The position numbers and the translations under genes are program-made. From Pseudomonadota bacterium (GTDB lineage: Bacteria; Pseudomonadota; Alphaproteobacteria; Acetobacterales; Acetobacteraceae): a stretch of 64,000 nucleotides of DNA. The notes under the pieces are model-generated. The model ran no database searches, was not told the DNA's origin, and saw only the letters and a list, made by a program, of their open reading frames with translations. Below, piece by piece: positions 1 through 7,908 of this stretch; the first letter of the stretch is position 1; each line of letters opens with the position of its first letter. The stretch spans positions 54,841 to 118,840 of the forward strand of contig JAJXXT010000158.1 in assembly GCA_021780935.1 (NCBI GenBank), given 5' to 3'.

Positions 1-2
1 GC

Positions 3-272
3 GAGACCGTGCTCGACCATTGCTTCACCGACTGGGGCGGGAGGGCGGAGATCATCCTGCCCTATGCGAGCATCGCCCTGACCGCGGAGGCAGCGTTTCG
101 GCATCTTATCGTTTTTCTGCCGGAAGGACGCGATTTCTTTGCCGTCGAGCCGGTCACCAACCTTACCGACGGCCTGAACCGGATGGACAGCGAACCCACG
201 AGCAACATCTTCGTCCTCGACCCCGGCGAAAGCCGGGATGCGTCCTTCCGCCTCGCGGTGTCCGCCCCATGA
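3..272 (+). CDS. Aldose 1-epimerase (mutarotase) family protein, C-terminal fragment
   Basis: The gene enters from the left edge, so only about 89 C-terminal residues are visible. The stretch DHCFTDWGGRAEI resembles the conserved D-x-C-F-x-x-W-x-G segment of galactose mutarotase-like proteins, followed by the typical C-terminal beta-strands (FFAVEPVTNLTDGLN). Enzymes of this family interconvert sugar anomers in the cytoplasm. Its stop codon overlaps the ATG of the next gene (ATGA at 269-272), so it is translationally coupled to the dehydrogenase and glycosidase behind it. With those neighbours a sulfoquinovose mutarotase role is possible. Family is fairly sure; substrate is inference. Confidence 0.72.
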   Translation, partial: ETVLDHCFTDWGGRAEIILPYASIALTAEAAFRHLIVFLPEGRDFFAVEPVTNLTDGLNRMDSEPTSNIFVLDPGESRDASFRLAVSAP

Positions 273-1000
273 CCGCCACCTATCCCTCGCTCGCGGGCAA
301 GCGCGTGCTGATCACCGGCGGCGCCTCCGGCATCGGCGCGGATCTTGTGCGAGGCTTCGTGGGGCAGCAATGCCACGTGGCGTTTCTCGACATCGACGAC
401 GCCGCGGCCGCGGGAGCACCCGATGCGGCGGTCTATCGGCACTGTGACCTGACCGATGTCGCGGACCTGCGCGCCGCCATCGACGCGCTAGGGCCGTTCG
501 ACGTGCTGGTCAACAACGCCGCTCGCGACGACCGGCACGCGATGGACGAGGTCGAGCCGGATTACTGGCGCCGCGCGCTTTCGGTGAACCTCGATCACCA
601 GTTTTTCGCCACCCAGCGCGTGGCACCGGGGATGGCGGCACGCGGCGGCGGCGCGGTGATCATGACCAGCTCCATCTCCTGGAAGCGCGCTCGCCCGGGC
701 ATGGTCGCCTACACCACCGCCAAGGCCGCAATTGCCGGCCTCACCCGCACCATGGCGCGCGAGCTCGGGGGCCAGGGCATCCGCGTCAATTGCATCGTTC
801 CGGGACCGATCCGCACCGAACGCCAGGCGAAGCTGTGGCGCTCGCCGCAGGAGGATGCGCGGTTTCTTGAGATGCAGGCATTGAAATTCCATCTCGACGG
901 CACGCATGTCGCGCGCGCGGCGCTGTTTCTTGCCTCCGACGAGGCCTCGGGCATGACCGGTACCGAGATCGTCGTGGATGCGGGGATGACGCTCAATTGA
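269..1000 (+). CDS. SDR-family sugar dehydrogenase, candidate sulfoquinovose 1-dehydrogenase
   Basis: A 243-residue classical short-chain dehydrogenase. The cofactor motif TGGASGIG lies at residues 17-24, an acidic Asp41 after beta-2 (FLDID) favours NAD over NADP, NNA is at 82-84, and the catalytic set is Asn108, Ser135, Tyr148 and Lys152 (YTTAK). The segment VNNAARDDRH and the overall pattern resemble Caulobacter-type D-xylose 1-dehydrogenases and the sulfoquinovose dehydrogenases of the sulfo-Entner-Doudoroff route. It overlaps both neighbours by 4 bp (ATGA before, TTGA after), so the three proteins are made together. The SDR call is secure. The sugar oxidised is inferred from the adjacent GH31 enzyme. 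Confidence 0.85.
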   Translation: MTATYPSLAGKRVLITGGASGIGADLVRGFVGQQCHVAFLDIDDAAAAGAPDAAVYRHCDLTDVADLRAAIDALGPFDVLVNNAARDDRHAMDEVEPDYWRRALSVNLDHQFFATQRVAPGMAARGGGAVIMTSSISWKRARPGMVAYTTAKAAIAGLTRTMARELGGQGIRVNCIVPGPIRTERQAKLWRSPQEDARFLEMQALKFHLDGTHVARAALFLASDEASGMTGTEIVVDAGMTLN

Positions 1001-3003
1001 CCTCCGTGCTGGCACTGACGCTTCGCGGCCGCACGGTCCTGCGGCACAGCGCCACGAGCCCGGCCTTCGTGGTCGGCCATGGCGAGCCCGAGATCGACAT
1101 GAACCGCGGCAATTTCCGCGTCGGGGATCACGTCACGCATCGCGAGGCGCTGACGCATCTGAGCATCGAGGGAAGGGAGCTGCGTTTCGCGGCCTCGCCC
1201 GGCGCGCCGCCCGCCCTGGTCTGGCAGGTCGAGGAGGGCGCGGACCGGCTGCGCCTGGTGCTGCGCCATGCGGCACCTGGCATCAACCGCGTCTGGCTCT
1301 CCCTGCCGGCCGAGCCCGGCGAGCGGGTGCGCGGCGGCGGCGAGCAGTTCTCCCATCTCGACCTGCGCGGCCGGCGCTTCCCGCTCTGGACCTCCGAGCC
1401 CGGCGTCGGGCGGGACAAGACCACGGCGATCACCCGAGCCGCGGACGCGGAGGCCGGCGCCGGCGGTGATTATTGGACCACCACCTATCCCCAGCCGACC
1501 TTTCTCTCCGACCGGCTCTACGCCGTCCATATCGACACCACCGCCTATGCCGTGTTCGACTTCACCGCCGCCGATCATCACGAGATCGAAACATGGGCGG
1601 CACCGGCGGCGATCGAGCTCTTCGCCGCACCGGACCACGCGGCCCTGGTGCGCCTGCTGTCGGATCGTTTCGGTCGCGCGCCGGCGCCCCCGGCCTGGGC
1701 GATGCACGGTGCGATCATCGGCCTCAAGGACGGCGAGCAGAGCTTCACGCGGCTGGAGCGCATCCTCGATGCCGGTGCGGCCGTCAGCGGCCTCTGGTGC
1801 GAGGACTGGGCCGGCGTGCGGGAAACCAGCTTCGGCACCCGCCTGTTCTGGGACTGGCACTGGAGCGAGCGTCGCTACCCCCGCCTGCCCGAGCGCATCG
1901 CCGAACTGGCTGGGCGTGGCATACGCTTCCTCGCCTATGCCAACCCCTATCTCGCGACCGACGGCACGCTCTACCCCGAGGCGCTGGCCAACGGCCTGTT
2001 CGCGCGCGACGCGGCCGGCCGCCCCTACCACGTCGATTTCGGCGAATTCGATGCGGGCGTTGTGGACTTCACCAACCCCGAGGCCGGCGTCTGGTTCGCC
2101 GAGCGGATCCTGATGCGCGAGATGCTCGACCTCGGCATCGCCGGCTGGATGGCGGATTTCGGCGAATACCTGCCGACCGATATCCGCCTCGCGCAGGGCG
2201 ACCCGCTGCTCGCGCATAATGCCTGGCCGACGCTCTGGGCGGAGGTGAACGCCGGCGCGCTCGCCCGCCACGCGCGCGGCGCCGATGCCGTGATCTTCAT
2301 GCGGGCCGGCTATACGGGGGTGCAGCGACATTGCCCGCTGCTGTGGGCCGGCGACCAGTGCGTTGATTTCTCGCGCCATGACGGGCTGCGCAGCACCATT
2401 ACCGCTGCCCTTTCCGCGGGGCTGGTCGGCAACCGCTTCCACCACAGCGATGTCGGCGGCTTCACCAGCCTCTACGGCCTCGTGCGCACGCCGGAATTAT
2501 TGCTGCGATGGATCGAAATGGCCGCCTTCACCCCGGTCATGCGCACGCATGAGGGCAATCGCCCGCGCCAGAACCTCCAGATCGACAGCACGCCGGACCT
2601 TCTGGCGGCGTTCGCCCGCTTCACCCGCATCCATGCCGCCCTTGCCCCCTATCTCGACGCCGTCGCCGCCGAGGCGCAGTCGGGCCTGCCGGCACAGCGC
2701 CCGCTGTTCCTGCATTTCCCGCAGGACGAGCAGGCCGCCCGCATCGAGGACCAGTATCTGCTCGGCCCCGATCTGCTGGTGGCACCGGTCCACGCGGCGG
2801 GCCGCGACCGCTGGGCGGCCTATCTGCCGGCGGGGGCGGACTGGCGGCATCTCTGGTCCGGCGAATGCCATCGCGGCGGCCAGGCCGTTGTGGTCGAGGC
2901 GCCGCTCGGCCAGCCGCCGGTGTTCAGTCGGCTGGGAAGTCCGCACGCGGCATCGTTTGCGGCCGCGGTGTCGGCAGCGTCCGACCCACGCGCAGCAGGC
3001 TGA
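997..3003 (+). CDS. GH31 alpha-glycosidase, probable sulfoquinovosidase (YihQ-like)
   Basis: A 668-residue GH31 enzyme that aligns from memory with E. coli YihQ over nearly its whole length. The catalytic nucleophile is Asp387 in GWMADFGEYLP and the acid/base is Asp453 in WAGDQ. The residues that bind the sulfonate group in sulfoquinovosidases (Gln/Lys, Gln/Glu, Arg, Trp, Tyr) correspond here to Lys244, Glu269, Arg282, Trp285 and Phe489. The first four match the Agrobacterium KERWY type; the last is Phe instead of Tyr. The expected role is hydrolysis of sulfoquinovosyl glycerol or diacylglycerol to sulfoquinovose. The start is a TTG overlapping the previous stop (TTGA); GTG at 1006 is an alternative. 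The 3' end overlaps the convergent MFS gene by 80 bp. Confidence 0.83.
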   Translation: MTSVLALTLRGRTVLRHSATSPAFVVGHGEPEIDMNRGNFRVGDHVTHREALTHLSIEGRELRFAASPGAPPALVWQVEEGADRLRLVLRHAAPGINRVWLSLPAEPGERVRGGGEQFSHLDLRGRRFPLWTSEPGVGRDKTTAITRAADAEAGAGGDYWTTTYPQPTFLSDRLYAVHIDTTAYAVFDFTAADHHEIETWAAPAAIELFAAPDHAALVRLLSDRFGRAPAPPAWAMHGAIIGLKDGEQSFTRLERILDAGAAVSGLWCEDWAGVRETSFGTRLFWDWHWSERRYPRLPERIAELAGRGIRFLAYANPYLATDGTLYPEALANGLFARDAAGRPYHVDFGEFDAGVVDFTNPEAGVWFAERILMREMLDLGIAGWMADFGEYLPTDIRLAQGDPLLAHNAWPTLWAEVNAGALARHARGADAVIFMRAGYTGVQRHCPLLWAGDQCVDFSRHDGLRSTITAALSAGLVGNRFHHSDVGGFTSLYGLVRTPELLLRWIEMAAFTPVMRTHEGNRPRQNLQIDSTPDLLAAFARFTRIHAALAPYLDAVAAEAQSGLPAQRPLFLHFPQDEQAARIEDQYLLGPDLLVAPVHAAGRDRWAAYLPAGADWRHLWSGECHRGGQAVVVEAPLGQPPVFSRLGSPHAASFAAAVSAASDPRAAG

Positions 3004-4324
3004 CCGCCGCGGCACAGACCGCGAAGCCGACGGCCAGCAGCAGGGCGGCATGGGCGCCGGCGACGATCCCCCGGCCCTGCGCCAGCCGAAACACCACCGC
3101 CGCCAGCGCCGCGCCCATCGTCTGCCCGGTCAGGCGCGTCGTCGCCAGCATGCCGCTGCCCGCCCCGGTGCGCCCCGGCGGCGCGCTGGCCAACAGCAAC
3201 CGCCCGTTCGGCGACTGAAAGAACCCGAAACCCGCACCCATCAGCACCATGCAGACCATGATGCCCAGCGGCGAACTCTGCGGCATGAAGCGCACCAGCA
3301 GCAGCCCCACCGCCATCACCAGCATGCCTCCGCCGCCCAGCCCGCCCGGTGCCACGCGGTCGGCGAGCCGCCCCGAGATCGGTGCTGCAATGGCGTTGGC
3401 CAGCGGCCAGGGCGTCAGCAGCAGCCCGGTGACCACCTGGGAAGCGCCGCGCGCCTCGAACAGGAACGGCAGGGCCAGATAGGCGATGGTCTGTGCGGCG
3501 AACGAGCAGACCCCGGTGAGCACCGAGAGCGCGAAGATCGGCCGCGCCAGCAGATCCACCGGCAGCAGCGGCGGCGAGAGGCGCATCTGCCGGCGCACGA
3601 AAACCGTCCCCACCACCAGCAGAGCCGCCCCCAGCGCCAGCACCGCGCCCGGCATGACCGTGGCCCCGAACTGGTCGAGCAGGAAAATGAACAGCAGCAT
3701 CGTGCCGGCGTTGAGCATCACGCTCGGCGCGTCGAGGCGCTGGGCGGAGAGCGGCGTGCGCGGCAGCGCGCCCGACATCGCCAGCGCGATCACGCCCAGC
3801 GGCACATTCACCGCGAACAGCATCGGCCACGGTGCGATGGCCAGGATGCCGGCAGCGATGCTCGGGCCCGCCGCCGCCGAGACCGAGACCACGCTGGCGT
3901 TGAAGCCAACCGCGCGCCCCAGATGCCGCGTCGGAAAAACGAAGCGCAGCAGCGCGGTGTTGATGCTCGTCATCCCAGCGCAGCCGAGCCCCTGCACCGC
4001 GCGCGCCGCGATCAGCACGCCGATCGAGGAGGACAGCGCGCAGACACCGGAAGCGGCGGTGAACACCACCAGCCCGGCGATGAACACGCGCCGGAAGCCG
4101 AGCATGTCGCCGAGTGCGGCACAGGGCAGCAGCGCCACCACGACGGCGAGCTGAAACGCGTTCACCACCCAGACCGAGACCGCGGGCGAAACCGCGAGCC
4201 CCTTCGCCATCACCGGCAGCGCCACGTTGGCGATGCTGCCGTCGAGCACCGCCATCGCGACGCCGATGCCGATCGCGATCATCGCCCGCTCGCGCGCCCC
4301 CTTGGGCAGTCCGTCGTTTTCCAT
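2924..4324 (-). CDS. MFS transporter, DHA2 (EmrB/QacA-like) family, 14 TM helices expected
   Basis: A 466-residue polytopic membrane protein. The first helix carries VLDGSIANVALPVMAKGL, the usual D-x-(T/S)-I-V-N-V-A-L-P signature of DHA2 drug:H+ antiporters. Motif A-like GDMLGFRRVFIAG and the motif C-like segment around AAGPSIAAGILA follow. Start ATG at 4324 gives the natural N-terminus (MENDGLPKG) directly ahead of the first helix; the frame is open further upstream but that stretch is Arg/Pro-rich and not protein-like. It is convergent with the GH31 gene and the reading frames overlap by 80 bp. Substrate is unknown. A role in exporting a sulfosugar breakdown product cannot be excluded but nothing in the sequence shows it. 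Confidence 0.85.
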   Translation of the reverse strand: MENDGLPKGARERAMIAIGIGVAMAVLDGSIANVALPVMAKGLAVSPAVSVWVVNAFQLAVVVALLPCAALGDMLGFRRVFIAGLVVFTAASGVCALSSSIGVLIAARAVQGLGCAGMTSINTALLRFVFPTRHLGRAVGFNASVVSVSAAAGPSIAAGILAIAPWPMLFAVNVPLGVIALAMSGALPRTPLSAQRLDAPSVMLNAGTMLLFIFLLDQFGATVMPGAVLALGAALLVVGTVFVRRQMRLSPPLLPVDLLARPIFALSVLTGVCSFAAQTIAYLALPFLFEARGASQVVTGLLLTPWPLANAIAAPISGRLADRVAPGGLGGGGMLVMAVGLLLVRFMPQSSPLGIMVCMVLMGAGFGFFQSPNGRLLLASAPPGRTGAGSGMLATTRLTGQTMGAALAAVVFRLAQGRGIVAGAHAALLLAVGFAVCAAAVSLLRVGRTLPTPRPQTMPRADFPAD

Positions 4325-4407
4325 CGGCGCAGCATCCCGTGCCTTGGCGCGTCGGGCAACCGGGCCTTGCGGCACCCGCCTGCCGGCGTCATCGTCGTTC
4401 GTGAGAC

Positions 4408-5640
4408 ATGATGGACAGTCCCCAGGCCGCACCGGCGGCGACAACGCTGCGCGAGGGTCTGCCGCAAAGCCCTGGCGTGCCCGGGCGGCTCGGCTATCTC
4501 GCGCGCAACCGTGCGCTGGTCTCGGCGCTCTGGCTCTTGGACCATCTGCCCTGGCCGATGCCGCGCGCGCCGCGCCTGGCGGTGGCGCCGCGCCGGCTGC
4601 TGGTTGCGATGATCGGTCATCTCGGCGATTGCGTGGTGGCCAGTGCCGCGCTGGAGCGGATCGCACGCGCGTTGCCGGAGACCGAGATCGGCCTGCTGGT
4701 GGCGCCGGCGGGCACGGCCATGTTCGGCAACGACCCGCGTGTGGCACACGCCCACCTTCTCGACCATTGGCGCCTCAGCCGCGAGGGCGGCACGCTGCGC
4801 GACCGGCTGCGCCGGCACCTCGCGACGCGCGGCACCGCGATCCGCGAGATGCGCGCCATCGGCTATGACGCCGCGATCGACCTCTATTTCTACTTCCCCT
4901 CGGTCGCGCCGATCCTGCGCGCGGCGCGCATTCCCGTGCGCATCGGCTACGCCAGCGGCGGGTTTCGCCGCCACCTGACGCACGCGGTGCCGTGGGTCGC
5001 GGCGGACCGGCATGTCGCGGAATACCAGGCAGCCCTGCTGCCGCTGCTCGGCATCGCGCCGGAGCAGATGCCGGCGGGCGGGCAGCACCCTGCCCTGCCG
5101 GCGCTGCGGGCGGAGAACCCGGTGGCGCTGCCGCAGGCCTTCGCGGTGCTGCACATGGGGGCGGCGACGCAGGCCAAGGAATGGCCAGAGGAGCGCTGGC
5201 TCGCGGTCGCCCAGGCGCTCGCCGCGCGCGGCCTCGCCGTGGTGCTCACCGGGCGCGGCGCGCGCGAGGCGGAGCGCAACGCGCGTCTCGCCGCCTCAGT
5301 CCCGCGCGCGATCGACCTCACCGACCGGCTCGACCTGGCGCAGCTTCGCGCGGTGCTGGCGGCGGCACGGCTGCTGATCTGCCTCGACTCGCTGGCGGCC
5401 CATCTCGCCTCGCTCGACGCGGTGCCGACCATCGTGCTGCGCCCCGGTACCAACAATCCCGCGCATTGGCGCCCGCTCAACGACCGGGCGGTGCTGCTGC
5501 ACACCACACCGCCCTGCCTGCCCTGCTACGAGTGGCGGGGCTGCGCCAGCATGGCCTGCCTGCGCGAGGTGGGCACGGCGGACGTTCTTGCCGCCGCCCG
5601 ACGGCTGCTGGACGCGCGCCCGGTCCCCGGCGGCGCCTGA
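4408..5640 (+). CDS. Glycosyltransferase family 9 (heptosyltransferase-like)
   Basis: A 410-residue cytoplasmic GT-B enzyme. The N-terminal Rossmann-like domain opens after about 50 residues with RRLLVAMIGHLGDCVVASAAL, the G-D-x-(V/I) loop of heptosyltransferases. The C-terminal domain has LHMGAATQAKEWPEERW (acceptor and nucleotide region) and the late CLPCYEWRGCASMACL segment often seen in GT9 enzymes. It probably adds a heptose or similar sugar to lipid A-core or another glycan. It starts a long rightward run that includes a second GT9 gene, a GT4 gene and an O-antigen ligase. The first of two adjacent ATGs is taken as start; 4411 is equally possible. Confidence 0.8.
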   Translation: MMDSPQAAPAATTLREGLPQSPGVPGRLGYLARNRALVSALWLLDHLPWPMPRAPRLAVAPRRLLVAMIGHLGDCVVASAALERIARALPETEIGLLVAPAGTAMFGNDPRVAHAHLLDHWRLSREGGTLRDRLRRHLATRGTAIREMRAIGYDAAIDLYFYFPSVAPILRAARIPVRIGYASGGFRRHLTHAVPWVAADRHVAEYQAALLPLLGIAPEQMPAGGQHPALPALRAENPVALPQAFAVLHMGAATQAKEWPEERWLAVAQALAARGLAVVLTGRGAREAERNARLAASVPRAIDLTDRLDLAQLRAVLAAARLLICLDSLAAHLASLDAVPTIVLRPGTNNPAHWRPLNDRAVLLHTTPPCLPCYEWRGCASMACLREVGTADVLAAARRLLDARPVPGGA

Positions 5641-5695
5641 CGACTTGCCGCGAGAAGGCGAGGCGCCCATCGTCGCCGCACGTCAGGAGAACGTC

Positions 5696-6838
5696 ATGGA
5701 CCCCAACGGACTGGACTTCGACCTCGACACGATCATCGCCGGCATGCGGCCCTGGATCGAATGCGAGAGCCCGACGCATGACGCGGCGGCCGTCGATCGC
5801 TGCATGGACATTGCCGCGCGCGACCTGGCGCTGATGGGGGCCACGATCGAGCGCATCCCCGGGCGCATGGGCTTTGGCGGCTGCGTGCGCGCCCGCCTCG
5901 CGCACCGCCAGGCCGGGGCGGGCCGGGACGGGCCGGGCATTCTGGTGATGGGTCATCTCGACACCGTCCACCCGATCGGGACGCTGCGGGTGCTGCCATT
6001 CCGCCGCGAGGGCGGGCGTTGCTGGGGCCCCGGCATCATGGACATGAAGGGCGGCAACTACATCGCACTCGAGGCGCTGCGCGGTCTGGCGCGCGCGGGG
6101 GTGACGACCAACCTGCCGGTCACTGTGCTGCTGACCCCCGACGAGGAAGTGGGCAGCCCGTCGAGCCGCGACCTCATCGAGGCGGAGGCCGCGCGGCATC
6201 GTTACGTTCTCGTTCCAGAACCGGCGCGCCCGGATGGCGGCGTCGTCACCGGGCGCTACGCCATCGCGCGGTTTCGCCTCGAAGCGGAGGGCAAGCCGAG
6301 CCATGCCGGCGCGCGGCTCGCCGACGGGCGCAGCGCGATTTCGGAAATGGCCCGCCAGATCCTCGCGATCGAAGCGATGACCACGGCGGATGCCACGTTC
6401 AGCGTCGGCGTGCTGCGCGGCGGCGAGTGGGTCAACTGCGTTGCCACCACCTGCACCGCGCAGGCGCTGACCATGGCCAAGCGCCAGGCCGATCTCGACC
6501 GCGCCGTCGCCGCCATGGAGGCGCTCGGTCCGATCGGCCAGGGCGTGGGGTTCCGCGCCGTGCGCACCGTGGTCCGGCCGGTCTGGGAGCCGGATCAGGC
6601 GACGCTGGCGCTGTGGGAGCGCGCGAGCCGGATCGCGCAGGGGCTCGGCTTCGCCATTCCGCCGCAGAGTGCCGGCGGCGGTTCGGACGCGAATTTCACC
6701 GGTGCGATGGGCATCGCCTCGCTCGACGGGCTGGGCCTCGGCGGCGACGGGGTCCACACGCTCGACGAACATATCGACGAGGCGACGGTGCTCGGCCGCA
6801 CGCGCCTGCTCGCCGGGCTGCTGGCGGCGCTGGACTGA
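5696..6838 (+). CDS. M20 family metallopeptidase (glutamate carboxypeptidase-like)
   Basis: A 380-residue di-zinc amidohydrolase. The catalytic domain shows MGHLDTVHP (zinc ligand His87, general Asp89), GPGIMDMKGG (bridging Asp116), and the Glu-Glu pair in TPDEEVGSPSS (residues 150-151, general base and zinc ligand). The SHAG segment near residue 203 belongs to the dimerisation domain, and the last zinc-ligand region is in GGDGVHTLDE. It fits the carboxypeptidase G2 / ArgE / DapE group, with closest feel to glutamate carboxypeptidase. AGGAGA at 5685-5690 is a good ribosome binding site for ATG 5696. It stands alone functionally among LPS genes; its substrate is unknown. Confidence 0.85.
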   Translation: MDPNGLDFDLDTIIAGMRPWIECESPTHDAAAVDRCMDIAARDLALMGATIERIPGRMGFGGCVRARLAHRQAGAGRDGPGILVMGHLDTVHPIGTLRVLPFRREGGRCWGPGIMDMKGGNYIALEALRGLARAGVTTNLPVTVLLTPDEEVGSPSSRDLIEAEAARHRYVLVPEPARPDGGVVTGRYAIARFRLEAEGKPSHAGARLADGRSAISEMARQILAIEAMTTADATFSVGVLRGGEWVNCVATTCTAQALTMAKRQADLDRAVAAMEALGPIGQGVGFRAVRTVVRPVWEPDQATLALWERASRIAQGLGFAIPPQSAGGGSDANFTGAMGIASLDGLGLGGDGVHTLDEHIDEATVLGRTRLLAGLLAALD

Positions 6839-6936
6839 GGCGCGGATCGCGGGCACGCCATTGCCGAGGCGTGGGCTTCCGCCGCATATAGATGTGCGCG
6901 AGCAGGCGCCGATGCGATGATGGAGCCGGAAGGACG

Positions 6937-7908
6937 ATGGAGCCGGAAGACTGGGAAATCCCCGCCAATCTGCAGCCGCACCCGGACGACTACCGCTTCG
7001 ACCTGGAGCGGGCGCTCAACGCGGTGGTGGGGCTGCGCGCCAACGTGCCGAACGACGCGTTCACCGCCGGCACGCTGGGCACCGAGCGGATCGGCAACGG
7101 TGTGGTGATCCGCGACGACGGGCTGGTGCTGACGATCGGCTACCTCATCCAGGAGGCCGAGTCCGTCTGGCTGATCACCGCTGACGGCCGCGCCGTGCCC
7201 GGCCATCCGCTGGCGTTCGACAGCAATTCCGGGCTGGGCCTGGTGCAGGCGCTGGGACGGCTCGACCAGCCGGCGCTGGAGCTTGGCGACTCCGAGGCGC
7301 TGGCGGTCGGCGGCGAGGCGATCATGGCCGCGGCCGGCGGGCGGCGGCACGCGATCGAGACGCGCATCGTCAGCCGGCAGGAATTCGCCGGCTATTGGGA
7401 ATATGTGCTGGACAACGCGATCTTCATCGCGCCGGCGCATCCGTTCTGGTCGGGCTCCGCGCTGATCTCGCCCGACGGCAAGCTGCTGGGCACCGGCTCG
7501 CTGATCCTCCAGCAGGGCGACGGCAAGCGGCGCACGGACATGAACATGGTGGTGCCGGTTGCGGTGCTGCGTCCGGTGCTCGATGAGTTGCTGACGCTTG
7601 GCCGGCCCAAGGGTCCGGCACGCCCCTGGCTCGGCGTCTATGCGATGGAGGCCGAGGAGGGGATCGTGGTCGGCGGCCTCGCGGAAAAGGGCCCGGCGGC
7701 ACGCGCCGGAATCCAGCAGGGCGACCGGATCATCGGGGTCGGCGACGAGGACGTCTCCGACCTCGCGGCCTTGTGGCGCAAGGTGTGGCAGGCCGGACCC
7801 GCGGGCTCGACCGTGCTGCTGCGCGTTGGCCGCGAGGGCGCGCGCATGGCGGTGCGCATCACCTCGGCCGACCGGCAGAGTTTTCTGCGCGGGCCCAAGC
7901 TGCACTGA
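6937..7908 (+). CDS. HtrA/S1C-like PDZ protein with degenerate protease site
   Basis: A 323-residue trypsin-fold plus PDZ protein. The position where HtrA proteases have TNxHVV reads LTIGYLIQEA, so the catalytic His is replaced by Tyr69 or its neighbours. The Ser motif GNSGG is altered to FWSGS (Ser172 kept), while the Asp region DSNSGLGL is present. A PDZ domain follows at about residues 225-305 (GIVVGGLAEKGPAARAGIQQGDRII). No signal peptide is visible, so it should be cytoplasmic or attached elsewhere. A binding or scaffold role is more likely than proteolysis. Starts at 6892 or 6916-6922 are possible; ATG 6937 gives a protein-like N-terminus. It overlaps the next gene (TGATG). Confidence 0.75.
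   Translation: MEPEDWEIPANLQPHPDDYRFDLERALNAVVGLRANVPNDAFTAGTLGTERIGNGVVIRDDGLVLTIGYLIQEAESVWLITADGRAVPGHPLAFDSNSGLGLVQALGRLDQPALELGDSEALAVGGEAIMAAAGGRRHAIETRIVSRQEFAGYWEYVLDNAIFIAPAHPFWSGSALISPDGKLLGTGSLILQQGDGKRRTDMNMVVPVAVLRPVLDELLTLGRPKGPARPWLGVYAMEAEEGIVVGGLAEKGPAARAGIQQGDRIIGVGDEDVSDLAALWRKVWQAGPAGSTVLLRVGREGARMAVRITSADRQSFLRGPKLH

Noticed and set aside
709..2445. 578-codon open frame on the minus strand opposite the dehydrogenase and GH31 genes
   Set aside because: The protein is Arg/Gly/Pro-rich without any family pattern; it is a GC-bias shadow of two well-conserved genes on the plus strand.
2363..4411. 682-codon plus-strand frame over the MFS gene
   Set aside because: Low-complexity Arg/Gln/Pro sequence, antisense to a clear 14-helix transporter.
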